Source: Nematostella vectensis (taxonomy: Eukaryota; Cnidaria; Anthozoa; Actiniaria; Edwardsiidae). Taken from it: a stretch of 64,000 nt of DNA. This document shows, piece after piece, positions 24,485-38,500 of the stretch. The notes under the pieces are model-generated. The model was not told where the DNA came from, did no database searches, and saw only the letters and a program-made list of their open reading frames with translations. Each line of letters starts with the position of its first letter. Position 1 is the stretch's first letter. Made by a program: the position numbers and the translations under genes. The stretch covers positions 1,240,001 to 1,304,000 of the forward strand of contig NC_064039.1 in assembly GCF_932526225.1 (NCBI RefSeq), in the 5' to 3' direction.

Positions 24485-27400
24485 TTATTGATAGAACTCC
24501 TTCAATAAACGAGTCACATTTTCTGATAGATCTTTGTTTTCTGTGGTTCCCAGGCTTACACGAACAAACATGTTCTGTGGTGGATTGGGCTCCACGGGGC
24601 AGTATAGTTGGTTGAGAGTGAGCCACACGGCATCTGGATCAAGGGTTATGAACGCCTCAAAAGCCGCCATACAAGCCTGCAGCGAAACAATAAGAGTATT
24701 TCAGTTGGGTTGAGTATTTTTAGGTATTATCTACATTCATGTGTCGTTCGACCAGTTAGAGAAAACGAATAAGGACGGGCCATTTTCCATTTCTTTAGGG
24801 ATTTCTTAAATCTCTGGAGATTGGGAAGAAGAGTGAGAGTTTATGAGAGAGAATTCCATATTTTTGGTCCTTATTATAAGCATAGTTAATAGAGAGGATG
24901 TTAGTACGGCAGTTGTGTGGTGCGAGTGATAGTTGTCGATGCTGCTGCTGCTACGATTACACACCTTCTGTAAAACTAGAGGTTGTCTATCACTCAGGTA
25001 CAGAGTGCACGTATTACACACGCGATCTAGTTCGGTCTCGCCGACCTCCACTTGCGAACAGAGCCGGCGCAAGCCATGCAGCGCTGCTAGTTGTAACTTT
25101 AAGGCCTTGGTGTGCAGGTACGCTGCGCCAGACACCTTTGCACTCACTGCAGCTTGACGCTCAAGATACTGCAACAGCCAGGGAAGGACGTCTTTCTCCA
25201 CTCGTCTGCGCATAAAGTCTCCCGAGCATTCCGCCATGCCACACACCACTTCGATTGCCTTGACAACTACGACCTGTGAGAAAAAAAAAAGTGTAGAGAT
25301 AACCACACGAGAGTGACTTGCTAAGGGCCGGCATGTTGTTTTATGTATGTTACACGAATTGCGTACCTCTTCCTGGTGTTTGAGGCGCCTGACCAACGGC
25401 GGCCACAGTTTGTGAATCAAGGGTAGAAGGTGGTTCTCGTGATGGCGGATGACACGAACTGACTCGTCTATGGTGTCCAGGACAAGAAGACAGACCACAA
25501 GAGACCTACTGCTTACGATATGCACGCACTTGTCCAACACCTGGGCACAGAAAGTGCAAAGGGAGAGGGCAAGTTGCCCTATGTTAGGTATAGGTAACGT
25601 TTACAGGTGCCCTTCACCTTCTACAGTAGGATGGACTGAATTTATTTAGTTATTCAATTGAATTGGGTTCACTTCTAATATGTACAACACATTAACAATT
25701 ATTTGTTTTGGTGGTACTATTCGTCATATTTTGTCAAGTCAGGTCTTCAAGGAAGTGCACTTTGTACACAAAACATTTGACTGTTAAAACTTGAATCAAG
25801 TGCGCACACATGTGCCTTGTAAACCTTCCCTTTTGTAATTGTAATGTTATGTAATGATGTTGCAATCTGACGTAATGTGATATTGAGCTGACATTAAATG
25901 AGTTGAGTTGGCATAACATAAGTTGAGTTGGCAAACATTGAGGCAGGGGTTTCATTAGGCCCAGGCAGCTGGCGGAAGCGCCAGCTATTTTTCACTGAAC
26001 GCCAGCTACTTTTTCTTAAAAAGTCAACTTAAGTTTTATTTGAACTAAAAAGATAAAATAAATTCTACCCCCTACTTATCAATCTCCACCGCCTACTCTG
26101 AAAGTTAATGAAAGCCCTGATTGAGGTGCTGTGACATAATGTTGGATTTCAATGATATGTTGTGATGTATGATGTAACATTTGCTAAGATAGGTGATTTG
26201 GGTATATATTGAGGTGATGTTATGTTGTATTTTAATGATATGGTATGATAACATTAGCTAACATAAGTGATATGAAATGAGTGGCATACATGTACACTGT
26301 GATATGGTATGATAACATTAGCTAACATAAGTGATATGAGATGTGGCATACATGTACACTGTGATATGGTATGATAACATTAGCTAACATAAGTGATATG
26401 AGATGAGTGGCATACATGTGCACTGTGGTATGGTATGATAACATTAGCTAACATAAGTGATATGAGATATGGCATACATGTACACTGTGATATGGTATGA
26501 TAACATTAGCTAACATAAGTGATATGAAATGAGTGGCATACATGTACACTGTGATATGGTATGATAACATGAGCTAACATAAGTGATATGAGATGAGTGG
26601 CATACATGTACACTGTGATATGGTATGATAACATTAGCTAACATAAGTGATATGAGATGAGTGGCATACATGTACACTGTGATATGGTATGATAACATTA
26701 GCTAACATAAGTGATATGAGATGAGTGGCATACATGTGCACTGTGGTATGGTATGATAACATTAGCTAACATAAGTGATATGAGATGAGTGGCATACATG
26801 TACACTGTGATATGGTATGATAACATTAGCTAACATAAGTGATATGAGATGAGTGGCATACATGTGCACTGTGGTATGGTATGATAACCTTAGCTAACAT
26901 AAGTGATATGAGATGAGTGGCATACATGTACACTGTGATATGGTATGATAACATTAGCTAACATAAGTGATATGAGATGAGTGGCATACATGTACACTGT
27001 GATATGGTATGATAACATGAGCTAACATAAGTGATATAAGATGTGGCATACATGTACACTGTGATATGGTATGATAACATTAGCTAACATAAGTGATATG
27101 AGATGAGTGGCATACATGTACACTGTGATATGGTATGATAACATTAGCTAACATAAGTGATATGAGATGAGTGGCATACATGTACACTGTGATATGGTAT
27201 GATAACATTAGCTAACATAAGTGATATGAGATGAGTGGCATACATGTGCACTGTGGTATGGTATGATAACATTAGCTAACATAAGTGATATGAGATGAGT
27301 GGCATACATGTACACTGTGATATGTTATGATAACATTAGCTAACATAAGTGATATGAGGTGAGTGGCATACATGTACACTGTGATATGGTATGATAACAT

Positions 27401-30400
27401 TAGCTAACATAAGTGATATGAGGTGAGTGGCATACATGTACACTGTGATATGGTATGATAACATTAGCTAACATAAGTGATATGAGATGAGTGGCATACA
27501 TGTACACTGTGATATGGTATGATAACATTAGCTAACATAAGTGATATAAGATGTGGCATACATGTACACTGTGATATGGTATGATAACATGAGCTAACAT
27601 AAGTGATATGAGATGAGTGGCATACATGTGCACTGTGGTATGGTATGATAACATGAGCTAACATAAGTGATATGAGATGAGTGGCATACATGTACACTGT
27701 GATATGGTATGATAACATGAGCTAACATAAGTGATATGAGATAAGTGGCATACATGTACACTGTGATATGGTATGATAACATTAGCTAACATAAGTGATA
27801 TGAGATGAGTGGCATACATGTACACTGTGATATGGTATGATAACATTAGCTAACATAAGTGATATGAGATGAGTGGCATACATGTACACTGTGATATGGT
27901 ATGATAACATTAGCTAACATAAGTGATATGAGATGAGTGGCATACATGTACACTGTGATATGGTATGATAACATGAGCTAACATAAGTGATATGAGATGA
28001 GTGGCATACATGTACACTGTGATATGGTATGATAACATTAGCTAACATAAGTGATATGAGATGAGTGGCATACATGTACACTGTGATATGGTATGATAAC
28101 ATTAGCTAACATAAGTGATATGAGATGAGTGGCATACATGTACACTGTGATATGGTATGATAACATGAGCTAACATAAGTGATATGAGATGAGTGGCATA
28201 CATGTACACTGTGATATGGTATGATAACATGAGCTAACATAAGTGATATGAGATGAGTGGCATACATGTACACTGTGATATGGTATGATAACATGAGCTA
28301 ACATAAGTGATATGAGATGAGTGGCATACATGTACACTGTGATATGGTATGATAACATGAGCTAACATAAGTGATATGAGATGAGTGGCATACATGTACA
28401 CTGTGATATGGTATGATAACATGAGCTAACATAAGTGATATGAGATGAGTGGCATACATGTACACTGTGATATGGTATGATAACATTAGCTAACATAAGT
28501 GATATGAGATGAGTGGCATACATGTACACTGTGATATGGTATGATAACATTAGCTAACATAAGTGATATGAGATGAGTGGCATACATGTACACTGTGATA
28601 TGGTATGATAACATGAGCTAACATAAGTGATATGAGATGAGTGGCATACATGTACACTGTGATATGGTATGATAACATTAGCTAACATAAGTGATATGAG
28701 ATGAGTGGCATACATGTACACTGTGATATGGTATGATAACATTAGCTAACATAAGTGATATGAGATGTGGCATACATGTACACTGTGATATGGTATGATA
28801 ACATTAGCTAACATAAGTGATATGAGATGAGTGGCATACATGTACACTGTGATATGGTATGATAACATTAGCTAACATAAGTGATATGAGATGTGGCATA
28901 CATGTACACTGTGGTATGGTATGATAACATTAGCTAACATAAGTGATATGAGATGAGTGGCATACATGTACACTGTGATATGGTATGATAACATGAGCTA
29001 ACATAAGTGATATGAGATGTGGCATACATGTACACTGTGATATGGTATGATAACATGAGCTAACATAAGTGATATGAGATGAGTGGCATACATGTACACT
29101 GTGATATGGTATGATAACATTAGCTAACATAAGTAATATGAGGTGAGTGGCATACATGTACACTGTGGTATGGTATGATAACATTAGCTAACATAAGTGA
29201 TATGAGATGAGTGGCATACATGTACACTGTGATATGGTATGATAACATGAGCTAACATAAGTGATATGAGATGAGTGGCATACATGTACACTGTGATATG
29301 GTATGATAACATGAGCTAACATAAGTGATATGAGATGAGTGGCATACATGTACACTGTGATATGGTATGATAACATGAGCTAACATAAGTGATATGAGAT
29401 GAGTGGCATACATGTACACTGTGATATGGTATGATAACATGAGCTAACATAAGTGATATGAGATGAGTGGCATACATGTACACTGTGATATGGTATGATA
29501 ACATTAGCTAACATAAGTGATATGAGATGAGTGGCATACATGTACACTGTGATATGGTATGATAACATGAGCTAACATAAGTGATATGAGGTGAGTGGCA
29601 TACATGTACACCGTATTATGGTGATCTAAATAAATTAGGTAATTTAAAGCTGCTATGATATGACGTGATGTAAGCTGCTATGATATGCCGTGATGTAAAG
29701 CTGCTATAGATATGCCGTGATGTCTGCTGCTATGATATGCCATGATGTAAGCTGCTATGGATATGATGTGATGTCAGCTGCTATGGATATGACGTGATGT
29801 CAGCTGCTATGATATGATGTGATGTCAGCTGCTATGGATATGACGTGATGTAAGCTGCTATGGATATGCCATGATGTCAGCTGCTATGGATATGATGTGA
29901 TGTCAGCTGCTATGGATATGCCGTGATGTCAGCTGCTATGATGTGCCATGTTGTCAGCTGCTATGATATGCCGTGATGTCAGCTGCTATGATATGCCGTT
30001 ATGTCAGCTGCTATGATATGCCGTTATGTCAGCTGCTATGATATGCCGTGATGTCAGCTGCTATGATATGCCGTGATGTCAGCTGCTATGATATGCGTGA
30101 TGTCAGCTGCTATGATATGCTGTGATGTAAGCTGCTATGGATATACCTTGATGTCAGCTGCTATGGATATGACGTGATGTCAGCTGCTATGGATATGACG
30201 TGATGTCAAATGCTTTGGATATGACGTGATGTCAGCTGCTATGGATATGACGTGATGTCAGCTGCTATGGATATGACGTGATGTCAGCTGCTATGATATG
30301 CTGTGATGTCAGCTGCTATGATATGTCGTGATGTCAGCTGTTTTGATAAGCTGTGATGTCAGCTGCTATGGATATAACGTGATGTACGCTGCTATGATAT

Positions 30401-33400
30401 GCCGTGATGTCAGCTGCTTGTGATATTTTGCTGGTAGGCCCACCTTTTTGACATAGTGGACATGAAGTGGGGGCTTATCCTCTTGGTCTGAGGTGATGTC
30501 ATCTGGTTCCTTGGCATCATTGTTTGGATGCTCATCTGTCACCTCTGTCACCTCCCCCATGGCAACTTGCCGTTTTCTCTTGTACTCCTTCACGAAATTT
30601 AGCAAGGAGTCTGCATAAGAGCCGTTGGCAGCATTTGCATGTGACATGATCGAGTGGCCAGATTTCCACTTAGAAGCAGTGTCTGATGGCTAATAGGGCA
30701 ACAAAATAAGCATTATTGTGGTATAGGATTGACATAATGAGATAAAACATTGACAAGACAGAAAGACTGATAAGCAGATTAGGCCATCCAAGCCAAATAA
30801 ACCCCTAAGGGAGGGGGGGGCACACTTATTTCAAATAGCAGAATGGAGCTCTATATGAGCTTAGTACTTTGTTCGATAATAGAAAAGAGTAACTTGTGGG
30901 TGCTAACAGCCATGCTTTTGATAATTTTTACATTATAGAGGTGCTTATTTCAAGGGAACACTTATTCAATATTAAGGGGAATGAGGGGTGCTAATTGAAA
31001 GCGGGATGCTTAAACAAGCACTTTAAGTTCTGTATGTGCAGTATTTTCTGTTAAGTCACCTTGTTTTTGGGAAAATCATCAGGAAACCACCTGCTGAGTG
31101 CGCAGACTAGAGCATGAAGCACTTTGACCAGAGAGAGCATGAACTCATCGGGATAGACGTCCATGACTGCAAATGTGTCACTCAAAGTATCGTCAATAAT
31201 TGACAAGATGTCAGAGTTGCTGTACTCAATCATAACCTGCAGTACGCGTGGTGCACGTCCATTTATGAAGATGTACTTGAAATCAAGTGAGATTGAGTTT
31301 ACAAGGTAGTCTGCATTGCAAGCGATCAATGCTTCTAGACTTCTGCTGCCAATGCTCTGGCATATAAGAATCAGAGTGCCATACGCAGCCCTACTGATTG
31401 TTGCATTGTCACTACCAAGTTTCTCCAAGATCAAGTACAGCACATCTATGAGGAACTCTTGGAACTGTTTTCCAAGTATACGCGCAAAAGTCCCTAAGCC
31501 TTCCAGGATGAGGCACTCTAGCAGGATGTTGCTATTCAGCTCTTCAAAGCTAAGGCCAGTAGTTCTGAGGTCTGTGTGAGATATTGGCTGATGCATGCTG
31601 CCTCGCTCTGTGTTGGTTCTGTTTGCATTGAATGCGGCATTGGAGATGGCCAAGTTCCAATGTTTCTCTGAAGTGTATTCTGAGAGGAGCAACTCAACAG
31701 CTGTATATGGTATAGGGGAACCTACAACAAGTTAAACAACACTAAAACATCTTGGAATTATTCATTTCAGTGGAAGGGTGCTGCCTTGAGAGCAGAACTT
31801 GTGATTCTTGTATACTAATTGGGTAATTTTCTAGGCCCATAGCCAGGATCCTGAGTGGGGGAGAGGTGGGTGTGCTAACTCATTAGCTAGCAGTGGGACA
31901 ATTTTCATTAATTTGAGTGCACCTCCTTGTATAGCGAGGTATTTCTTCCAAGCCCGATGGCTACAGGTCAGCTATTTGTAAACTTTGCATCATTCATGAA
32001 GCATTATTTCTCACACATTAAAATGGAAAGTGCTTACTCATAGACATGAAAATGTAAAGAAGAAGCGTTACTGAGAGATTTTGAATTCTAAAAAGGTTTT
32101 ATATTGCTACATAGGAGGTACTGCTTTGTTGCAGATGTTGAAAAATATTGTCAGTTCCCTGCTAACAGAGGCTTTCCCTAGTGTTTCTTGGTTGTGCTTA
32201 TTTGTGGTTTTGTCTACTCGTGTTGTCTTGGTCGTTTTTTTACAAATGAAGAGCACGAAAACCATGAAACGCGAATCCGCATGTGTAATAAACAAATAAA
32301 AAGAAAAGCTCTGCTAGCAGGGTATATTGTCAGCACAATGTCTATGTTGAAAAATGATATTTTGTTCAATATTGTATGCCCAATTTTGTTGTTTCTAATG
32401 ATATGTCTTAAGCATTTTGTTATTTACCTTCTCTAGCTTGACTGTCTAATGTTCCTAAAAGAATGTCATTGAGGACTAAGACACATTGCTTCCGATGGAT
32501 CTTGGATTCTTGGAACAATTCCAGGAAATGGTCTACTAGCAGAGGCACATCACCATGGCAACCCAGAAGTCTACAGCAAGATGTGACCATCGACTTGATC
32601 CTGTTATCAGCAAAATGCTTGAAGTAGTACTTTGGGAACTGAGTTGTCATGACGTTGTCAACAGGAATTGAGAAAGGGTCCTGTCCTTGTGTGTCGGAAG
32701 GCAGCACAGCTGACTTGTGCATTAACAAAGTCTTCTCTTCCACAATATGCACATTTGAGACCTCAAATTCCAATACCTAGTTTGGCACACAGAATAGAGA
32801 GCGGTTTGGTATACGAGCGGTTTGGTATACGAGCGGTTTGGTATACGAGCGGTTTAGTATACGAGCGGTTTGGTATACAAGCGGTTTGGTATACGAGCGG
32901 TTTGGTATACGAGCGGTTTGGTATACGAGCGGTTTGGTATACGAGCGGTTTGGTATACAAGCGGTTTGGTATAAGAGCGGTTTGGTATACGAGCGGTTTG
33001 GTATACGAGCGGTTTGGTATACGAGCGGTTTGGTATACGAGCGGTTTGGTATACGAGCGGTTTGGTATACAAGTGGTTTGGTATACGAGCGGTTTGGTAT
33101 AAAAGCGGTTTGGTATACGAGCGGTTTAGTATACGAGCGGTTTGGTATACGAGCGGTTTGGTATACGAGCGGTTTGGTATACGAGTGGTTTGGTATACGA
33201 GCGGTTTGGCATAAGAGCGGTTGGGTATACGAACGGTTTGGTATACCAGCGGTTTGGTATACCAGCGGTTTGGTATACCAGCTGCATGGAAGCATTATAC
33301 AGTATAAAGAGCTGAAGATTTTTGAAATTATTATGGGTGGCAGGTTAAAGATGGTACAAAAATACTCTAAAAAATTGTAAAGATAAAGTAGTGAAATGTC

Positions 33401-35165
33401 AGACAGAGAAGCCACTTTGTACATTAGTTGTAAACCTTTTCTTGCTTACATACAAAGAAAACAATCATTTTAGTGCCATTGTTCAAATTTTTTTTTCAGC
33501 CACATGTTACAAGTCACAGATGTTACCAATTTTGAGCCATGGTATTGGTGGTGAGGGAGTAAGCCACTGACCTGTAGAAATGCATGAGAGAGTCTCTGCA
33601 AGTGAGAGCTTGACATGAGGAGTGTTTTCAGCCGTCCATGGAGGAGATTCAGATAACCATAAACCAAATTCAAAGTCCTCAGCTTTTTGGTGTCATCTGC
33701 TGTTCTGAGAAGTCTTGGCAAAGAGGACAGAAGTGAATGGAGGTTTTCTTCCAATAGCGCACCAAATGACCCTGAACAATAAATGATTGCAGCATGCACC
33801 TCATTAAAAGAACAAAAAAAAAAGAGCAACTGGGCTTCTCTTATGAGTATCATAAGCATTGTTGACCACTTTTTTCTCAACAGACAGCATAATATGAAAC
33901 AGCAGTGTCTACATGACTGCCCGTCTATCTGTTCTTATCAGCTTCTATCCAATGTATCACTTACCTCCTGATAACACACAGGTTGAGATCTCCTTCAAGT
34001 GTGATTTACTTTCACCTGCAACTTGAGGGAAGCTATCTACACCTAGTCCTACAAGAACCTCTACGAGTTGTGGTACTGACTTTTGAAGGGTTTGATGGGA
34101 GTTCATCAGAAGGCAGTGACAAAAGTTTGCTAATGCTAATAATACTTTCCAATTAGAATTACTTAATGCTGCAGCACAAAGCTTGCCAAGAAGCAAATCA
34201 AGCTTTTCAGCAGTGGAGTTAAACCAGTCTTTAGTTGTATTAACTCTTAGTTGCTGTAATTTATCATGCCCATTCATTGTGATCTCACTTTCGTCTTTTA
34301 CTTTCTTGACAGTATCTTGACTTCTTGAACAAAGTTTTGCAATTGCAAAGTTGACATTATCATCTTTCCATTCATCTGTTACAGAATTTCTATCATTTAA
34401 AACCAAAACTATAATATTCTGAAAACAGTTAATCGCCGATATGAAAACAGCATGGCCTTGTTGTGGGTCTCCCGATATTATCCTGCAGATAGTCATAGCT
34501 ATTCCAGGGAGAAATGAAGCAAAAGCTTTGGCTGCCTCTTCTCTCACATACACCTCTACCTCATCTTTTGAATCCCCCAATTCATCACCTCCAGATTTAC
34601 TATTGGACTTTTCTACTTTGCAAAATGAAAGCTTCTGAAGGCAATGAATAGCTTCGATTTTCAAATTCCGTGCCTTCTCATGCTCCGACACATCCAGTAA
34701 TAAAGACACACCATGGCCTAATGCAGGCAAGAAACGTGTGCTGTAAATCAGTCCCTTTATAACTGTGGCTGTGTTATCTAAAAGTGCAGAGAGACAAGTT
34801 ATTATACTAAGCTTCATCTCCTCAGAAATGTTTGCTGATTTCCCAGGACTTTCCCTTAAACTAAGCATGACGGTCAATAGGGTGTAGACATCTTCAAAGA
34901 TGGCAAATTTGCAGATGTAAATCTTGCTTATCAAAGTTTGCATGCAGCGCACTACATCGTGCTTAAGATCATCCGATACTCCTTGACGCTGCAGTGTTAG
35001 TTTGAGAGGGAAGAGCACGTACTCGGACAGTTTGGTCAACAGTTCGCCATGTTGCTCTTTTAGCAACTTCTCTAACGTTTGCACGTTGCTTCTCGTTGGC
35101 CCTTTTGACACCTCGGAGCAAATTGGCCTAAGCATCTGAAATATCTGACTTGGGTCGTCTGCCAT
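24485..35165 (-). CDS. TTI1: TTI1, TELO2-interacting protein 1
   Basis: Eight exons join in phase from ATG 35165 to TAA 24485: 35165-33965, 33771-33572, 32776-32428, 31721-31060, 30689-30444, 25540-25367, 25273-24965 and 24676-24485. They total 3333 nt (1110 aa), close to the roughly 1090 aa of the human protein. The product is a helical-repeat scaffold; N-terminal LRPICSEVSKGPT, central NADYLVNSISLDFKYIF, LVDHFLELFQESK and C-terminal LNQLYCPVEPNPP match the family. TTI1, with TELO2 and TTI2, forms the TTT complex that helps HSP90 fold PIKK kinases (mTOR, ATM, ATR, DNA-PKcs). Three large arrays fill introns 3 and 5. The gene starts head-to-head with the FBXW9-like gene. Confidence 0.95.
25945..26115. 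repeat. Dispersed repeat of about 165 bp, copy 1
   Basis: TTCATTAGGCCCAGGCAG, a GCGGAAGCGCCAGCTATTTT block and the tail TTAATGAAAGCCC recur at 52919-53087 in the same orientation. It contains a small palindrome, TGGCGGAAGCGCCA. It resembles a short non-autonomous element and lies in TTI1 intron 5. Confidence 0.75.
26235..29625. repeat. 64-bp minisatellite, about 53 copies
   Basis: The unit GATATGAGATGAGTGGCATA, then CATGTACACTGTGATATGGT, then ATGATAACATTAGCTAACAT + AAGT repeats for 3.4 kb inside TTI1 intron 5. Variants include loss of a GAGT (60-bp units), TTAGC versus TGAGC, and GTGCACTGTGG. Runs of identical units indicate recent homogenisation. The many repeated minus-strand ORFs are by-products of the repeat. 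Confidence 0.98.
29635..30420. repeat. 25/26-bp minisatellite, about 30 copies
   Basis: The unit GATGTCAGCTGCTATGATAT + GCCGT alternates with a one-base-longer GCTATGGATATGACGT form. It abuts the 64-bp array on one side. On the other it stops about 24 bp from the TTI1 exon 5 donor at 30444. Confidence 0.97.
32800..33290. repeat. 16-bp minisatellite, about 30 copies
   Basis: The unit GAGCGGTTTGGTATAC repeats with few changes inside TTI1 intron 2/3 DNA, ending about 24 bp from the exon 3 acceptor at 32776. Because 16 is not a multiple of three, all six frames stay open over long stretches; the resulting repetitive ORFs are not genes. Confidence 0.97.
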
Positions 35166-35515
35166 GGCTGACTGAGGCTGCGCTTTTGTTAGGATGTGTG
35201 TTTAAACATCGTGTGGCCTGCTTCTGCTATGTAAGACAAAAAAAAAAAGGATTTCCTTGACTTTGGCGGACATATTGGAAGGGATTCGATACGGAACCTG
35301 GTGCTAACTAGCACAGGAATCCCACACTACATGCCTCAAAACATAACTAATCACGTGACTTTTTATATCTCGATTGCTGAACATCAACAAAAAGAATCCG
35401 ATATTTTGCTCAGTTAAAAACTTATTTCCCCCTTTCTTCATTATTATGAAATACAACGATCACCCCCACAAGAAACTAGAAGTGCGACAGTCCAATTTAA
35501 AGACGGAGAATTGCG
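35166..35515. promoter_or_regulatory. Bidirectional promoter between TTI1 and FBXW9-like gene
   Basis: Only 350 bp separate the TTI1 start codon (minus) from the FBXW9-like start codon (plus), so both promoters must lie here unless there are far-upstream UTR exons. A palindromic E-box TCACGTGA is at 35351-35358, near the centre. No TATA element stands out. The use of the E-box is inference. Confidence 0.7.
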
Positions 35516-38500
35516 ATGGCTTTGGATGGGAATGGCGGGAAACTTTCCCTAGACTGTCTTCCCGAAGATGTTCTGTTCGTCATTTTGTCATATTGTGATC
35601 TATGGACGCTGCTCCGTCTAGCCCGGGTAAATCGTACTCTAAACCAGATGTCGAGCCATGACTCCGTCTGGATTAGGATCGCACGACGATGCGCTAATAT
35701 CCGTCCTTCTGATAAGAGGTACACTAGTTTTTAGCGGTTATTAGTCGCTTCCTTATATAAGGACTTCGTAGTGTTTAGGCAGCTAGTTGGCTCTATCCCA
35801 GCGTTTTACGAGAAAGTTTCTAATTAACTTCACCTACTGTCTTTTTTTACTATTGGAATTTTCAAATGAACGATACAGCTTTTCAAGGAGAAGTTTTTTT
35901 TTAGCTCAGTTTAGCGCCCTTAAATTTGTCAGAGGGGAGGAGCGCAAGCCCTCCCCCTCTCCCCCCCCCCCCCCCTGTATCCGCCACTGAATGCTTGTTC
36001 CAGGTCATTGAACTTCATTCTTCGTTTTGTACACACTTGCCACTGACAATAACTTTAGCACCATTTGCAATGGTTGTTTTCACAGTTTTAAAAATTTCAG
36101 AATGCTAAACAAAATAATCTATTATAGGTTTTTTTATTTGGCACTCTAGGGCTGATAACAGTTGGAAGGCGATGTGCAGAGTCTCTGTTAACTGGATGCG
36201 GGGCTACTGCAAGGATCGATGTTTACTTAGATTCAAATGCAAGTGAGTAATCCTATTCTTTAATGATTACTTGAATGAACCAGCACCAGTGTGTATTTAA
36301 TGTCAGGGAGGGGGGCATTTTATAGTTATAACTGAGTACCCCTACCCTCTTCCTGTAGAGTTAACCTGTTGTTTGTCTTAGCTATATGCCATGTGTTCAG
36401 CTTGGCCGACCGCATCAAATACTGATATCCCTTGGCGCTGACATTGTCATCTATAACAAAAGCAAGAAAAAGAACCAAGCATATCGGCAAAGAACCCTCT
36501 GTGGTCACACAGCTGATGTAGCCAAGTTTGTGGTTTGTGATGCATACCTTCTAAGCTGTAGCATGGATAAGACAATAAGGTTATGGAACACCAAGACATG
36601 GAGGTGTGATGGGGTGCTAGTCGGCCATGACAATGGGGTTTACAGTGTTGACGGATATAGGGACACAGTGATCTCTGGAGGAAGAGACGGAGTTGTTAAG
36701 GTGTGCAATATTACAAACTGTATTATTCATTTCCTCTTCGTGGTAATTACATAAATATAGAAAATCCAGCTGTTACATTGTTGTGCAGAATAAAAATGCA
36801 GAAAATATAATACTTGTTTGTATTGTTATTTGTGCAGGTATGGTCAAAGCGATCCATGTCCTGTGTTAGGGAACTGGCTGTCCATGATCATGTGTGGTGC
36901 GTGGGCTTCAATCAGTCTTCAAGGTACAACATTAGACATCGCCACAAGCTGCTTATAGAATAACCATACTTCCTTGAGAGTAGCACTAAGTGTATCCCAA
37001 TTGTATAGAATAACCTTTCTTCCTTGAGAGTAGCACTAAGTGTATCTCAATTTTATAGAATAACCTTTCTTCCTTGAGAGTAGCACTAAGTGTATCTCAA
37101 TTTTATAGAATAACCATTCTTCCTTGAGAGTAGCATTAAGTGTATCTCAATTTTATAGAATAACCATTCTTCCTTGAGAGTAGCACTAAGTGTATCTCAA
37201 TTTTGACACTTTATAGCAGGAATGTTAGGGTTACTGTGAGGCGGTATTCAGAGATGTCTGGCTATTCTCTTTGGGCAGTCTGTGAGGTCTCCAGATCTTC
37301 GCTCAAGGATCTTGTCTTACCTTTTTCTCTTATCCAGCCCCTTAAATTATTCATGGCATGACATCTGTTTATCTCAGAATTGCTTTGTGTGGTACAGCTG
37401 GACATTCAACAGTTCATGCTCCTTTACAGCTTTGGAGCCTCGAAAGGTAAGGAAAATCAAATTCATATGGAAACATATGGCCCGGTGAATATGCTTGAGG
37501 TATTGAATTGTTTAGCTTCTCACCCCGCTAAGGACGGAACATTTTATATTTTCTTTCCTTCTTCACCTTTACTTACTTAATTTCTTGTTTGTTTTTCACA
37601 TGCAACATGTACTGTAAAGAGCTTACTTCTTTGCCTAATCCCTATCATTGTTTCCTTCGCGTATTAGCAGGCTGCTTCGTACTGATTTGCCTGGTTGAAA
37701 ATATTTTTTCCCCTTTTACTAAAAATGTACTTTTATTTCAAAGCTAATGTTATTTACTGCATGACTCTTTTTCTAGTGGTAGTCTTGTATCAGGCTTCAG
37801 GATGGAAGATAGAGGAAAAGGCAGAGGTATTCTGTCAGTAAAGTGGGAGTCTCCATCCACTTTCCTCTCATGTGGCTATGACACCACAGTTAGATACTGG
37901 GATACTAGAATCAATCCCAGGTTAGTAATCCCATCCATTGGTATCTAAAAGGTCCAAATGAATGCAAAATACTCCTGTGATACCTCACATTCTTTTGTCA
38001 GCAGTATGTGATGTTTTCTTTTGCCAAAATTTTTCTTAGTGATCATGTGTTCTATAATGAATGTCACCAGCAGTACCTGTGTTTGTATTATCAGCAATGC
38101 CTAGTTATCATATGTTCTATCATCAGCACCCATGTTTGTATCATCAGCAATGCATCATGTGTTCTATCATCAGCAATGCATGTCAGGCCCGTACCCAGGG
38201 GGGTGTAGGGGGTGCAAACGCAACCCCACACACACAACGGCCGAAGGTCCACTTAGGTACGGGCCTGCATGTACAATCATGTGTTCTATCATCAGCAATG
38301 AATATACAATCATGTATTCTATCATCAGCAAGGCCTGTGTGGCCATGTGTTCTATCATCAGCAAGGCCTGGTGATTATATGTTCTATCATCACCAAGGCC
38401 TGGTGATTATATGTTTTACCATCAGCAAGGCCTGGTGATCATATGTTCTATCATCACCAAGGCCTGGTGATTATATGTTCTACTATCATCAAGACCTGGT

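Noticed and set aside
24898-25215. Plus-strand ORFs across TTI1 exon 7
   Set aside because: They are antisense shadows of a well-supported TTI1 exon.
26510-29568. Many identical 62- and 84-codon minus ORFs
   Set aside because: They are by-products of the 64-bp minisatellite, without splice or start context.
32668-33424. Long ORFs on both strands with YERFGIRAVWYTSGL-type repeats
   Set aside because: A 16-bp stop-free repeat opens all frames. The array lies in a TTI1 intron.
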